A DNA stretch of 64,000 nucleotides from Agromyces cerinus (GTDB lineage: Bacteria; Actinomycetota; Actinomycetes; Actinomycetales; Microbacteriaceae). Below the pieces are notes generated by a model. It was not told the DNA's origin. It did not search any database and saw only the letters and a program-made list of their open reading frames with translations. Positions 50,471 to 60,508 of the stretch are shown here, piece after piece. How positions within the stretch are numbered: the stretch's first letter is position 1; every line of letters starts with the position of its first letter. The position numbers were made by a program, and so were the translations under genes. The stretch spans positions 3,658,001 through 3,722,000 of the forward strand of contig NZ_JAFBCT010000001.1 in NCBI RefSeq assembly GCF_016907835.1, given 5' to 3'.

Positions 50471-51406
50471 ATGCGCGCCATCCGATACTCCGCCTACGGC
50501 ACCCCGACCGTGCTCGAAACCGTCGAGGTACCCCGTCCCGTCGCCGGCCCCGGCGAGGCCCTCGTGCGAGTCGCGGGCACCACGTTCAACCACGTCGACG
50601 CGACCATCCGCACCGGCGCCCTGGCGAACGCCTTCCCGATCGAGCTGCCCCACACTCCCGGCATCGACCTCAGCGGCACCGTCGTCGCCATCGGACCGGG
50701 TGTGGCCGGCGACCTCGTCGGCCGGAACGTCATCGCGTTCCTGTCCATGACCGCCCCGGGTGCGGCGGCCGAATACGTCACCGTGCCGGCCGATTCGCTC
50801 GCCCCGGCTCCGGAGTCCGTTCCCCTGCCGGACGCGGCCTCGCTCGCGTCGAGCGGACTCACCGCATGGCAAGCCGTCGAGTCGGCCGGTGTGCGCCCCG
50901 GCCAATCGGTGCTCGTGAACGGTGCCGGCGGCGGGGTCGGCGCCTTCGTCGTGCAACTCGCCGCACGGGCCGGTGCGACGGTGATCGCGACGGCCGGTGC
51001 GCGCAGCCGCGACGCCGTGCTCGCGCACGGTGCGAGCGAGGTGATCGACTACACCGAACGCTCCGTGGTGGACACGATGAGCCGGCCGGTCGACGTCGTC
51101 GTGAATCTCGTGCGAACGACGCCCGAGGAGACCGCGGCGCTCGTCGCGCTCGTCGAGCCGGGCGGCGCGTTCGTCTCGACGACGACACCGGGCGTCGCGC
51201 CCGCAGGCACGGGGATTCGCACCGTGAGCGTCTTCGCACGCAGCGATGCCGCCCAGCTCGCTCGGCTCGCGGACCTGGTCGATGCAGGGGAACTGCACCT
51301 CGATGTGAGCGCTCGCCACCCGCTGAAGGACCTTGCCCGGGTGCACACGCTGGCTCAGGCCGGGGCACTGCGCGGAAAGGTGCTCCTCACGCCGACCGAG
51401 TGGTGA
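50471..51406 (+). CDS. NADPH:quinone oxidoreductase-like MDR protein
   Basis: 311 residues of the MDR family lacking the structural zinc cysteines, with the Rossmann motif NGAGGGVGAFVVQLAARAGA and the closing HPLKDLARVHTLAQAGALRGKVLL. It probably reduces quinones or enones with NADPH. It is co-transcribed with the OYE gene (36-bp gap and a GAAAGGA site). Confidence 0.9.
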   Translation: MRAIRYSAYGTPTVLETVEVPRPVAGPGEALVRVAGTTFNHVDATIRTGALANAFPIELPHTPGIDLSGTVVAIGPGVAGDLVGRNVIAFLSMTAPGAAAEYVTVPADSLAPAPESVPLPDAASLASSGLTAWQAVESAGVRPGQSVLVNGAGGGVGAFVVQLAARAGATVIATAGARSRDAVLAHGASEVIDYTERSVVDTMSRPVDVVVNLVRTTPEETAALVALVEPGGAFVSTTTPGVAPAGTGIRTVSVFARSDAAQLARLADLVDAGELHLDVSARHPLKDLARVHTLAQAGALRGKVLLTPTEW

Positions 51407-51439
51407 CAGAGGGCGGCGACGGCGAATTCACTCACACTC

Positions 51440-51465
51440 GTCACAGATCGGATGGGAGTCCGGTC
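51440..51465 (+). promoter_or_regulatory. ECF41-type promoter for the NmrA-like pair
   Basis: GTCACA (51440-51445) - 14 nt - CCGGTC (51460-51465), 52 nt before the ATG at 51518. It would drive the two NmrA-like genes and perhaps the SDR gene. Confidence 0.7.
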
Positions 51466-51517
51466 AGAGTTCGTGACGGCAGCGGAATGACCGCTGCCCT
51501 GACGGAAGGCACCAGTC

Positions 51518-52279
51518 ATGAAGATCGTCGTCATCGGAGGCACCGGCCTCATCGGCTCGAAGGTCGTCGAACACCTCATCGAGCACGGCCACGAAGCCGT
51601 CGCCGCCTCTCCGAACTCGGGCGTGAACACCATCACCGGCGAGGGCCTCGCCGAAGTGCTCGTGGGCGCGAACGTCGTCGTCGACGTGTCGAACTCGCCG
51701 TCGTTCGCCGACGACGACGTGCTCGCGTTCTTCACCACGTCGACCTCGAATCTGCTCGAAGCCGAAGGTGCTGCCGGCGTGACCCATCACGTGGCGCTCT
51801 CGATCGTCGGCGCCGAACTCCTGCCGAACAGCGGATACCTGCGCGCCAAGGTCGCGCAGGAGCAGCTCATCGAGGAGTCGGGGCAGCCGTACTCGATCGT
51901 GCGCGCGACGCAGTTCTTCGAGTTCGTCGGACGCATCGCCGACGAGGCGACCGTCGACGGCGTGGCACGTCTCAGCACGGGACTCATGCAACCGATCGCG
52001 GCAGCGGATGTCTCGGCCGCCGTCGCCCGCGTCGCCGCCGGCGACCCGATCAACGGCACCCTCGAGATCGGCGGGCCCGAGCGCTTCGGCCAGGACGAGT
52101 TCGTGCGCGTCGGCATGGCAGCCAAGGCCGACCCCCGCACCGTCATCGGCGACCCTGAGGCACCGTACTTCGGCACGAAGCTCACCGGCACCGAACTCGT
52201 GCCCCTGAGCGAGGGCGCGCAGCTCTCGACGACGAGGTTCAGCGACTGGCTCGCAGGCCAGTCGGCGCCGGTGAAGTAG
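51518..52279 (+). CDS. NAD(P)-binding NmrA/epimerase-like protein 1
   Basis: 253 residues of an extended-SDR (NmrA-like) fold with nucleotide motif GGTGLIGSKV and conserved HHVALSIVG and QPYSIVRATQFFEF. Proteins of this type act as NAD(P)H sensors or small-molecule reductases. The next gene is a clear tandem paralogue 6 bp later. It is a likely ECF41 target through the upstream promoter. Confidence 0.88.
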   Translation: MKIVVIGGTGLIGSKVVEHLIEHGHEAVAASPNSGVNTITGEGLAEVLVGANVVVDVSNSPSFADDDVLAFFTTSTSNLLEAEGAAGVTHHVALSIVGAELLPNSGYLRAKVAQEQLIEESGQPYSIVRATQFFEFVGRIADEATVDGVARLSTGLMQPIAAADVSAAVARVAAGDPINGTLEIGGPERFGQDEFVRVGMAAKADPRTVIGDPEAPYFGTKLTGTELVPLSEGAQLSTTRFSDWLAGQSAPVK

Positions 52280-52285
52280 CCCGCC

Positions 52286-53071
52286 ATGCGCATCTCGGTC
52301 ATCGGCGGCACCGGTCTCATCGGCACCCGACTCGTGGCGCGGCTCATCGGCGCCGGCCACGACGTCGTCGTGGCGTCGCGCGCGACCGGCGTCAACTCCT
52401 ACACCGGCGAGGGGCTCGAGGAAGCACTCGCCGGTGCGGAGGTGCTCATCGACGTCTCCAATTCCGACTACCTCGACGAGGCGGCCGCGAACGAGTTCTT
52501 CTACGGCTCGACGCTGAACCTGCTCACCTACGGCGCCGCGGCGGGTGTCGCCCACCACGTGGCGCTCTCCGTCGTCGGCACCGACCGGCTCGCCCGCACC
52601 GAAGGAGGGTACTTCGCCGCGAAGGCGGCGCAGGAGCGGCTCATCCGACAGTCGGGTCGTCCGTACTCGATCGTGCACGCGACCCAGTTCTTCGAGTTCA
52701 TCGCGAACATCGCCGATGCGGGTACGAGCCGCAACGTCGTGCGGCTCTCCCGGGCGCTGTTCCAGCCGATGGCCGCCGACGACGTCGCCGCCGCCGTCGC
52801 GACGGTCGCCGTCGGGGCACCGGTGAACCGGGTCCTCGAGTTCGCCGGCCCCGAGCAGTTCCGGCTCGAGGAACTCGTCCGCCGTCGGCTGCGCGATCGC
52901 AACGACCTGCGCGACGTGAAGGTCGACCCGCTAGCCCGCTACTTCGGCACCGACCTCGAGGAGCGCGAGTTGCTTCCCGGCCCCGACGCGACGATCGCAA
53001 CGACCCGATACGAGGACTGGATCGATGCCGGTGGCCGCCCGAACGTCGCACTCGAAGGCAGGTCGGCGTAG
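52286..53071 (+). CDS. NAD(P)-binding NmrA/epimerase-like protein 2 (tandem paralogue)
   Basis: 261 residues, similar to the upstream protein throughout: GGTGLIGTRL, then GVNSYTGEGLEEALAGAEV and HHVALSVVG. It diverges most at the C terminus, where it is longer. The tight spacing suggests a recent duplication followed by divergence, giving either a heterodimer or two substrate ranges. Confidence 0.88.
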   Translation: MRISVIGGTGLIGTRLVARLIGAGHDVVVASRATGVNSYTGEGLEEALAGAEVLIDVSNSDYLDEAAANEFFYGSTLNLLTYGAAAGVAHHVALSVVGTDRLARTEGGYFAAKAAQERLIRQSGRPYSIVHATQFFEFIANIADAGTSRNVVRLSRALFQPMAADDVAAAVATVAVGAPVNRVLEFAGPEQFRLEELVRRRLRDRNDLRDVKVDPLARYFGTDLEERELLPGPDATIATTRYEDWIDAGGRPNVALEGRSA

Positions 53072-53109
53072 CCGCGTCGCCGAAGAACACTCCGCTGGAA
53101 GGATCCGCA

Positions 53110-53871
53110 ATGAACTCCGAAGAGACGCTCGAGGCGCAACGCCCGCTCGAGGGGAGGGTCGTCCTCGTCACGGGGGCGTCATCCGGCATCGGCCGGGAGA
53201 CCGCCCTGGCACTGTCGAGGGCCGGCGCTCGCGTCGCCATCGGCGCCCGCCGCATCGACCGGCTCGCCTCCCTCGTCGACGAAGCGTCCGGCGAGGTCGT
53301 GCCCCTGCAGCTCGATGTCACCGACTCGGCGTCGGTGCAGCGCGCCGTCACCGAGACGGTCGGCCACTTCGGCAGGCTCGACGCGCTCGTGAACAATGCC
53401 GGGCTCATGCAGAGCGGCCTGATCCTCGGGGCGGACGTGCGCGAGTGGCAGCGCATGGTCGACACGAACCTGCTCGGCTCGATGTACGCGGTGCACGCCG
53501 CGCTGCCGCACCTCCTCGAGACGAAGGGTGCGGTCGTGCAGGTGTCGTCGACCGCCGCACGGTCGGCCTCCCTCGGCAGTGGCGTCTACGCCGCCACGAA
53601 GTTCGGCATCGGCGCATTCGCGGAGTCGCTGCGTCAGGAGGTCACCCGTCAGGGCGTTCGCGTGATCGTGATCCAACCGGGCTTCGTCGACACCGAGCTC
53701 ACGAGCCACATCACCGATCCGACCATGCAGGCCGCGGCGGCCGACATCGCCGCGTCGATGCGCACGCTCCGGCCCGACGACATCGCCGCGGCGATCGTCT
53801 ACGCGCTCGGCCAGCCCGAGCACGTCTCGGTCAACGAGATCCTGGTGCGCCCGACCGACCAGGTGCGCTAG
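53110..53871 (+). CDS. SDR family NAD(P)-dependent oxidoreductase
   Basis: 253 residues of a classical SDR. TGASSGIG is the nucleotide motif, NNAG is present, and the catalytic Ser-Tyr-Lys is in VSSTAARSASLGSGVYAATK. The GARRIDR stretch after strand 2 suggests NADP preference. Probably part of the same operon as the NmrA-like pair (38-bp gap). The substrate is unknown. Confidence 0.93.
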   Translation: MNSEETLEAQRPLEGRVVLVTGASSGIGRETALALSRAGARVAIGARRIDRLASLVDEASGEVVPLQLDVTDSASVQRAVTETVGHFGRLDALVNNAGLMQSGLILGADVREWQRMVDTNLLGSMYAVHAALPHLLETKGAVVQVSSTAARSASLGSGVYAATKFGIGAFAESLRQEVTRQGVRVIVIQPGFVDTELTSHITDPTMQAAAADIAASMRTLRPDDIAAAIVYALGQPEHVSVNEILVRPTDQVR

Positions 53872-53888
53872 CGGGACCCGAAGGCGGA

Positions 53889-53894
53889 TAGCGT
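53889..53894 (+). promoter_or_regulatory. Leaderless-type -10 element TAGCGT for the RNA methyltransferase gene
   Basis: TAGCGT is 6 nt before the GTG at 53901, overlapping the SDR stop region. No SD is seen. Confidence 0.6.
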
Positions 53895-53900
53895 GGCAGG

Positions 53901-54563
53901 GTGGATGCAGAACCGGATGAGTCGAGCGGTGTCGAGCCGGTGCTGACCCACGGCGTCGGGCCGTGGCCGGGCGGCGAGGCCGAGTGGCCCGAAGAGCCGC
54001 ACTTCGACCCCGAGCTGCTCGAGCACGGCGACACGCGCAACGTCATCGACCGGTACCGGTACTGGCGCATGGACGCGATCGTCGCCGATCTCGACGAGCA
54101 TCGGCACCGGTTCCACGTGGCCATCGAGAACTGGCAGCACGACATGAACATCGGCTCGATCGTGCGGAGTGCGAACGCCTTCGCGGCCGACACCGTGCAC
54201 ATCATCGGCCGTCGCCGCTGGAACAAGCGGGGCGCGATGGTCACCGACCGCTACCAGCACGTCGTCTACCACCCGGATGTCGCGGCCTTCGCCGAGTGGG
54301 CGCACGAGGCATCCGTGCCCGTGATAGCCGTCGACAACGTCGAGGGCTCCGTGCCGATCGAAGCCTTCGCGTGGCCGGAGCGCTGCGTGCTGCTCTTCGG
54401 CCAGGAGGGACCGGGGCTCTCGCCCGAGGCGACCGCAGCGGCGGACGCGATCGTCGAGATCACGCAGTACGGCTCGACCCGCTCGCTCAACGCGAGCGCC
54501 GCCGCTGCGATCGCCATGCACTCGTGGGTGCTGACGCATGCTGTGCCGCCCGCTGCAGGTTGA
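53901..54563 (+). CDS. SpoU/TrmH-family RNA 2'-O-methyltransferase
   Basis: 220 residues with a SPOUT knot: NIGSIVRSANAF (motif 1), LFGQEGPGLSPEA (motif 2) and GSTRSLNASAAAAIAMHSW (motif 3), which together bind SAM. It transfers a methyl to a ribose 2'-OH in tRNA or rRNA, and the target site is not evident. The N-terminal 60 residues are acidic and variable. A leaderless-type -10 lies 6 nt before the GTG. Confidence 0.9.
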   Translation: MDAEPDESSGVEPVLTHGVGPWPGGEAEWPEEPHFDPELLEHGDTRNVIDRYRYWRMDAIVADLDEHRHRFHVAIENWQHDMNIGSIVRSANAFAADTVHIIGRRRWNKRGAMVTDRYQHVVYHPDVAAFAEWAHEASVPVIAVDNVEGSVPIEAFAWPERCVLLFGQEGPGLSPEATAAADAIVEITQYGSTRSLNASAAAAIAMHSWVLTHAVPPAAG

Positions 54564-54676
54564 GCCTGTCGAAACCGGAGCCCGTCGAAACCTGAGCCTG
54601 TAGAAACCTGAGCCGCCGAAACCTGTGCCTGCCGGAACCGGAGCCCGCTCACGACCGGGTTTCGGCGAGCTCAACC
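54558..54676 (+). repeat. Repeat element with 16-bp units and terminal inverted repeats
   Basis: Begins GGTTGAGCCTGTCGAAACC (54558-54576) and ends GGTTTCGGCGAGCTCAACC (54658-54676), which are imperfect inverted repeats. Between them a degenerate unit resembling GGAGCCCGTCGAAACC repeats about five times. It fills most of the space between the methyltransferase and corA genes and could act as a terminator or a REP-like element. Confidence 0.85.
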
Positions 54677-54702
54677 GGCAGATGCCTGACAGACTGGGCC
54701 CG

Positions 54703-55719
54703 ATGACGGTCATCGACAACGCGATCTACCGCGACGGCACGCGCGTCGCGACCCCGACGTCCCTCGACGAGACGTTCGAGCGGCGCGCCGAGCACGGCGG
54801 CTTCGCGTGGATCGGGCTCTACCGGCCGACCGACGCCGAACTCGATGCGCTCGCGCAGGAGTTCGGCCTGCACCCCCTCGCGGTGGAGGACACGCGCAAG
54901 GGCCACCAGCGGGCCAAGCTCGAGCGCTACGGCGACACCCTCTTCGTGGTGCTGCGCCCTGCGCGCTACCTCGACGAGGTGGAGCAGGTGGAGTTCGGCG
55001 AGCTGCATGTGTTCATCGGACCCGACTTCGCGATCACCATCCGCCATGCCGAGTCCCCGAACCTCGCGCGCGTGCGCAATCGGCTCGAGTCCGCGCCGGA
55101 ACTGCTCGCGAAGGGCCCCGAGGCGGTGCTCTACGCCGTGCTCGACGAGGTCGTCGACGAGTACTCGCCGGTCGACCTCGGGCTCGAGAACGACATCGAC
55201 GAGATCGAGGAGCAGCTCTTCTCGGGCGATCCCGAGGTCACCCGGCGCATCTACGACCTCGCGAGCGAGGTCATGGAGTTCCAGCGCGCCACCCGGCCGC
55301 TCGTGGGCATGTTCGACGCCCTCGAGCGCGGCTTCGAGAAGTACGCCATCGACCTCGAGCTGCAGCGGTACCTGCGCGACGTGAAGGACCACGTCATCCG
55401 CATCGTCGAGCGCGGCGACACGTTCCGCCAACTGCTGCAGAACGCCCTGCAGGTGCACTCCACGCTCGTCGCGCAGCGGCAGAACGAGGAGACGAAGGTG
55501 CTCTCCGAGGCCGCCGTCGCCCAGAGCGAGCAGGCCAAGAAGGTCTCGAGCTGGGCCGCGATCATCTTCGCGCCGACGCTCGTGGCCGGCATCTACGGCA
55601 TGAACTTCACGCACATGCCCGAACTCGACAAGCCGTGGGGCTATCCGTTCGCGGTCGCGCTCATGCTCGCCTTCGCGGGCGTGCTGTACGGACTCTTCAA
55701 GCGCAAGGGCTGGCTCTGA
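54703..55719 (+). CDS. corA: CorA-like magnesium/cobalt transporter
   Basis: 338 residues. The signature YGMNF (in AGIYGMNFTHMPELD) sits between the two C-terminal membrane helices and forms the channel entrance. The rest is the long cytosolic funnel typical of CorA. CAGACT seven nt before the ATG may be a weak leaderless -10 element. A longer start upstream, inside the repeat element, is rejected. Confidence 0.93.
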   Translation: MTVIDNAIYRDGTRVATPTSLDETFERRAEHGGFAWIGLYRPTDAELDALAQEFGLHPLAVEDTRKGHQRAKLERYGDTLFVVLRPARYLDEVEQVEFGELHVFIGPDFAITIRHAESPNLARVRNRLESAPELLAKGPEAVLYAVLDEVVDEYSPVDLGLENDIDEIEEQLFSGDPEVTRRIYDLASEVMEFQRATRPLVGMFDALERGFEKYAIDLELQRYLRDVKDHVIRIVERGDTFRQLLQNALQVHSTLVAQRQNEETKVLSEAAVAQSEQAKKVSSWAAIIFAPTLVAGIYGMNFTHMPELDKPWGYPFAVALMLAFAGVLYGLFKRKGWL

Positions 55720-55763
55720 CCGTCGTCTTCGCGCGGCCTCTTCCCGCAGCATCCGATCGCGGT

Positions 55764-55769
55764 TACCGT
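55764..55769 (+). promoter_or_regulatory. Leaderless-type -10 element TACCGT
   Basis: TACCGT lies exactly 6 nt before the ATG at 55776 and no SD is evident. Confidence 0.55.
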
Positions 55770-55775
55770 TGGGGC

Positions 55776-56144
55776 ATGACCGAGATCACCGATGATCTGC
55801 CCGCTCGACTCATGCACGAGGAACACGCCGGATGGCGGGCGATCGTCGAGGGCCGGGGCGGCGAGCACTATCAGCGCGCGATGACCCGCGACGCACTCAT
55901 GATCGTCGACGGCGCCGCGTTCGGGCGCGACGAGATCCTCACGGCGATGCGGAGCGCGCCGCCGTGGGACGAGTACCACCTGCACGAGCCGGCGGTGATC
56001 CGGCTCGGCGATCGTGCCGGGATCCTCGTCTATCGTGCAGAGGCGCGCCGGGGCGACGACACCGTGAACCTCCGCATGTCGACGACCTACCTCATCGAGG
56101 GCGGCTCGTGGCGGGTGGCGGCGCACCAGCAGACCGCCGCCTGA
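55776..56144 (+). CDS. NTF2-like (DUF4440/SnoaL type) protein
   Basis: 122 residues. LMHEEHAGWRAIVEGRGGEHYQRAMTRDALMIVDG and the closing STTYLIEGGSWRVAAHQQT are the typical DUF4440-like pattern of a small alpha+beta barrel. Its function is unknown. It appears to be transcribed as a leaderless message. Confidence 0.8.
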   Translation: MTEITDDLPARLMHEEHAGWRAIVEGRGGEHYQRAMTRDALMIVDGAAFGRDEILTAMRSAPPWDEYHLHEPAVIRLGDRAGILVYRAEARRGDDTVNLRMSTTYLIEGGSWRVAAHQQTAA

Positions 56145-56148
56145 CCCG

Positions 56149-56177
56149 GGGCGTGTCCCCCGGTTTGGGGTACGCCC
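56149..56177 (+). terminator. Hairpin after the NTF2-like gene
   Basis: GGGCGTGTCCCC (56149-56160) pairs with GGGGTACGCCC (56167-56177) around CGGTTT, with one bulged or mismatched position, 5 nt past the stop. Confidence 0.55.
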
Positions 56178-56194
56178 GCCACCGTGCATCGGCC

Positions 56195-56200
56195 TACCCT
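56195..56200 (+). promoter_or_regulatory. -10 element TACCCT upstream of the small secreted protein gene
   Basis: TACCCT lies about 100 nt before the ATG at 56300. A GTG at 56207, 6 nt downstream and in frame, could begin a leaderless form, but it would place 31 residues before the signal peptide. Confidence 0.4.
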
Positions 56201-56299
56201 TCAGGTGTGCGCGGTACCGGCGACGTCGGCACTCGCACCGGGTGCGTCGCTCCCTCTGGCAGCGGCACCCGAGACCCGAGTCGAGGGGAGACTCAACCG

Positions 56300-56638
56300 A
56301 TGTCCACCAGCACACGCCGTCTGACGGCAGGGCTCGCCGCAGTGCCGTTCATCGCGCTCAGCGTGCTCGGAGCCGGCGTCGCCGCCAACGCGACGTCGCC
56401 GGTCGACGGCGACCACAAGGTGCCGTACTGCCACGCGACGCACAGCGCCAAGAACCCGTTCGTCTACATCGAGACCGACAAGATCGCCGTCGTCAAGGCG
56501 CACGCGAAGCACCAGGACGAAGAAGACGTCTATCCGGGATTCTGGTACGACGACCACGGCACGCCGACCTGGTTCGCGGGTCGCGGCGACCCCGACTTCG
56601 CCGAGAACGGCTGCACCGGGGAACGTCCTCCGAGCTGA
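56300..56638 (+). CDS. Small secreted protein
   Basis: 112 residues. An N-terminal signal peptide (RRLTAGLAAVPFIALSVLG, cut near ANA) precedes an 80-residue mature part with two cysteines (KVPYCHATHS, ENGCTGE) and several histidines (KAHAKHQDEED). The CHATxSxxNP pattern recurs in actinobacterial secreted proteins of unknown role. A GAGGGGAG site supports the ATG. Confidence 0.75.
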   Translation: MSTSTRRLTAGLAAVPFIALSVLGAGVAANATSPVDGDHKVPYCHATHSAKNPFVYIETDKIAVVKAHAKHQDEEDVYPGFWYDDHGTPTWFAGRGDPDFAENGCTGERPPS

Positions 56639-56749
56639 GCTACTGCCCGGCTCGGCGGTCGATCAGCAGGGGGAAGCGATCGACAGCTCGGGTGGGCCGC
56701 CCGGGGGGACGGCTCGCCCGAGTGATCTCGCGCCTCGGGCTCGCGCGCC

Positions 56750-58234
<1,485 letters not shown>

Positions 58235-58379
58235 CTAGCCCTGCCGCACCTTCGGCAATAGACTCGCGCCACCGGCCGCGCGGCATCAACGTTGCCTCCG
58301 CTCGTCGCACCCTCTGGACGGGCCGGTCCGCCTGCCGACCCGGCCGGCGGTACTCCACTCGTGTCGAACGGAGACAGGG

Positions 58380-59840
58380 ATGAACAAATCCAGACTGGTC
58401 GGGGTGGCCTCAGCCGCCGCCCTGGCGATCGGCCTCATCGGGGCAGCTGCGGGACCCGCAGTGGCGGCGCCTGCCGCGGCCACCGGGCCGGAGACCGGCT
58501 ACCTCGTGCTCGCGCCGCAGGGCAAGAGCGTCGCGAAGGCGGCGGCACGCGTCGCCGCTGCCGGAGGCACGGTCGTGGCCTCGTACGACCAGATCGGCGT
58601 GCTCGTGGTGCGCTCGACGAACACGGCGTTCACCACCGCCGTCGCAGGGGCGGGCGTCCAGTCCGTCGCCTCGACCGACGGGCTCGGCACGACGCTCGTC
58701 GACGACGAGGAGTCCGTCGCCCTCGACGCATCCGCGGTCGAAGCCGCCGGTGACCCGACTGGCGAGCAGTACTGGGGCCTGCAGTGGGACATGACCCAGA
58801 TCGACGTCGACAAGGCGCACGAGATCACGACGGGCGACCCGTCGGTCGTGGTCGGCGTGCTCGACTCGGGCATCGACGCGACCCACCCCGACCTCGCGAC
58901 GCAGGTCGCGAAGGACCAGAGCGCCTCGTGCATCGGCGGCGTGGCGGACACGAGTGAAGCGGCATGGAGCCCCACCACCTCCGACCACGGCACGCACGTC
59001 GCCGGCACGATCGCCGCCGCCATCAACGGCGTCGGCATCGCGGGCGTCGCCCCGGGCGTGAAGGTCGCCTCGGTCAAGGTCGTCGACGACGACGGCTTCA
59101 TCTACCCCGAGGCCGCGATCTGCGGTTACCTCTGGGCCGCCGACCACGACATGCCCGTCACCAACAACAGCTACTTCATCGACCCGTGGGAGTTCAACTG
59201 CGTGAACGACCCGCGTCAGCGGCCGGTCTGGCAGGCCGTGCAGCGCGCACTCGCGTACTCCACGGCGCAGGGCACCCTCACGGTGGCCTCGGCGGGCAAC
59301 AGCAACGTCGACCTGCAGCACAAGTTCATCGACTCGAGCAGCCCGAACGACGGCAGCTACCCGGTCGAGGATCGCACCATCACGGGCGCATGCCGCGACC
59401 TGCCTGCTGAGGCACCGGGTGTCGTGACGGTCTCGGCCGTCGGCCCGAACGAGCAGAAGAGCTACTACTCGTCGTACGGCCTGGGCGTCGTCGATGTGAC
59501 GGCTCCCGGCGGCGACACCCGCTTCCGCACCGGCGGCGTCTCCCCGACCCCCGCCGACGGCGTGCTCTCGACCGTCTACCCGGGCGGCGGCTGGGGCTAC
59601 AAGCAGGGCACCTCGATGGCTGGCCCGCACGTGGCAGGCGTCGCGGCGCTCGCCGTGTCGGCGCACCCGGGCATGAAGCCGGGCGCACTCGCCTCGCTGC
59701 TCGAGCGCACCTCCGAGTCGCTGCCGTGCCCCGACGGCGTCTTCGAACCGCGCCCGGGATGGCCGGCCGTCTGCACCGGTGGTGAGCGCAACGGCTTCTA
59801 CGGAGCCGGCAACATCAACGCGCTCAACGTCGTGCAGTAG
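58380..59840 (+). CDS. Secreted S8 family subtilisin-like protease
   Basis: 486 residues. A signal peptide (about residues 1-29) and an inhibitor-like propeptide precede the protease domain with D162 (VLDSGIDATHP), H203 (SDHGTHVAGT), oxyanion-hole N307 (ASAGNSNVD) and nucleophile S412 (GTSMAGPHVAG). Six cysteines in the mature part suggest disulfides. It probably degrades peptides outside the cell. A strong terminator follows. Confidence 0.95.
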   Translation: MNKSRLVGVASAAALAIGLIGAAAGPAVAAPAAATGPETGYLVLAPQGKSVAKAAARVAAAGGTVVASYDQIGVLVVRSTNTAFTTAVAGAGVQSVASTDGLGTTLVDDEESVALDASAVEAAGDPTGEQYWGLQWDMTQIDVDKAHEITTGDPSVVVGVLDSGIDATHPDLATQVAKDQSASCIGGVADTSEAAWSPTTSDHGTHVAGTIAAAINGVGIAGVAPGVKVASVKVVDDDGFIYPEAAICGYLWAADHDMPVTNNSYFIDPWEFNCVNDPRQRPVWQAVQRALAYSTAQGTLTVASAGNSNVDLQHKFIDSSSPNDGSYPVEDRTITGACRDLPAEAPGVVTVSAVGPNEQKSYYSSYGLGVVDVTAPGGDTRFRTGGVSPTPADGVLSTVYPGGGWGYKQGTSMAGPHVAGVAALAVSAHPGMKPGALASLLERTSESLPCPDGVFEPRPGWPAVCTGGERNGFYGAGNINALNVVQ

Positions 59841-59860
59841 CAGTCCGAGCGGATTCGCCG

Positions 59861-59892
59861 CGAGGGGCCGGACCGAATGGTCCGGCCCCTCG
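59861..59892 (+). terminator. Terminator hairpin after the subtilase gene
   Basis: CGAGGGGCCGGACC (59861-59874) and GGTCCGGCCCCTCG (59879-59892) form a perfect 14-bp stem with a GAAT tetraloop, then TGGGTTTC, 20 nt past the stop. Confidence 0.8.
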
Positions 59893-59944
59893 TGGGTTTC
59901 GAGAAGCCGCTTCGCACCTCCTCAACCCGCGAGTGCCCCCGCGA

Positions 59945-59950
59945 TAAGGT
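59945..59950 (+). promoter_or_regulatory. Leaderless-type -10 element TAAGGT
   Basis: TAAGGT precedes the DUF3151 GTG (59956) by 5 nt, slightly closer than the other examples. Confidence 0.5.
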
Positions 59951-59955
59951 TGAGT

Positions 59956-60507
59956 GTGACTCCAGACCAATCAGCACCGGAGCCCGAGGCCTCGCTCGCC
60001 GATGAACCAGAGGTGCGCCAGGCGATCGCCGACGGCGATCGGGCGTCCGTCGCGGCGGTCGTCACGGGACATCCGTCGTCGCCGCTCGCCTGGACCGAGC
60101 TCGCCGACCTCGCCGATTCCGAGGGGCGAACGATCGAGTCCTACGCCTTCGCCTCCGTCGCCGCCGACCTCGCCCGCGAGCAGCTCACCGCCGGTGGCTG
60201 GCAGCCGGGCGACCCCGTCTCGTGGTCCGACGAGCCCAACCGCGCCTATCTGCGCGCCCTCGACACCCAGCGCCGTGCCGCCGAGGGCCTCGGCCTCGAC
60301 GAGCGCGCCGCCCGACTCGCCGATGAGCTCGCCACCGCCGACCCCGAGGCCCCGGCGCGCATCGCTTCCGAGTTCACGCCGACCCAGCTGATCACGATCG
60401 TGGGCGGTGCTGCGGTGCTGTTCGAGCCCGCGGCATCCGCTGAGGCGATCGTCGGCGACCCGATTGCAGAACCCGCCGCGACCGACGCGGCGGCAGGAGA
60501 GGACTGA
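59956..60507 (+). CDS. DUF3151 family protein
   Basis: 183 residues, acidic, without membrane helices. The patterns [25 protein letters not shown] and [22 protein letters not shown] are the DUF3151 hallmark. In actinobacteria this family is found near purA and fructose-bisphosphate aldolase genes. Here purA follows after 1 bp. The function is unknown. A leaderless-type -10 precedes the GTG, and longer in-frame readings are rejected. Confidence 0.9.
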   Translation: MTPDQSAPEPEASLADEPEVRQAIADGDRASVAAVVTGHPSSPLAWTELADLADSEGRTIESYAFASVAADLAREQLTAGGWQPGDPVSWSDEPNRAYLRALDTQRRAAEGLGLDERAARLADELATADPEAPARIASEFTPTQLITIVGGAAVLFEPAASAEAIVGDPIAEPAATDAAAGED

Positions 60508-60508
60508 C

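Noticed and set aside
54558..54676. CRISPR array
   Set aside because: The units are about 16 bp, directly abutting and degenerate, with no spacers and no cas genes in the window.
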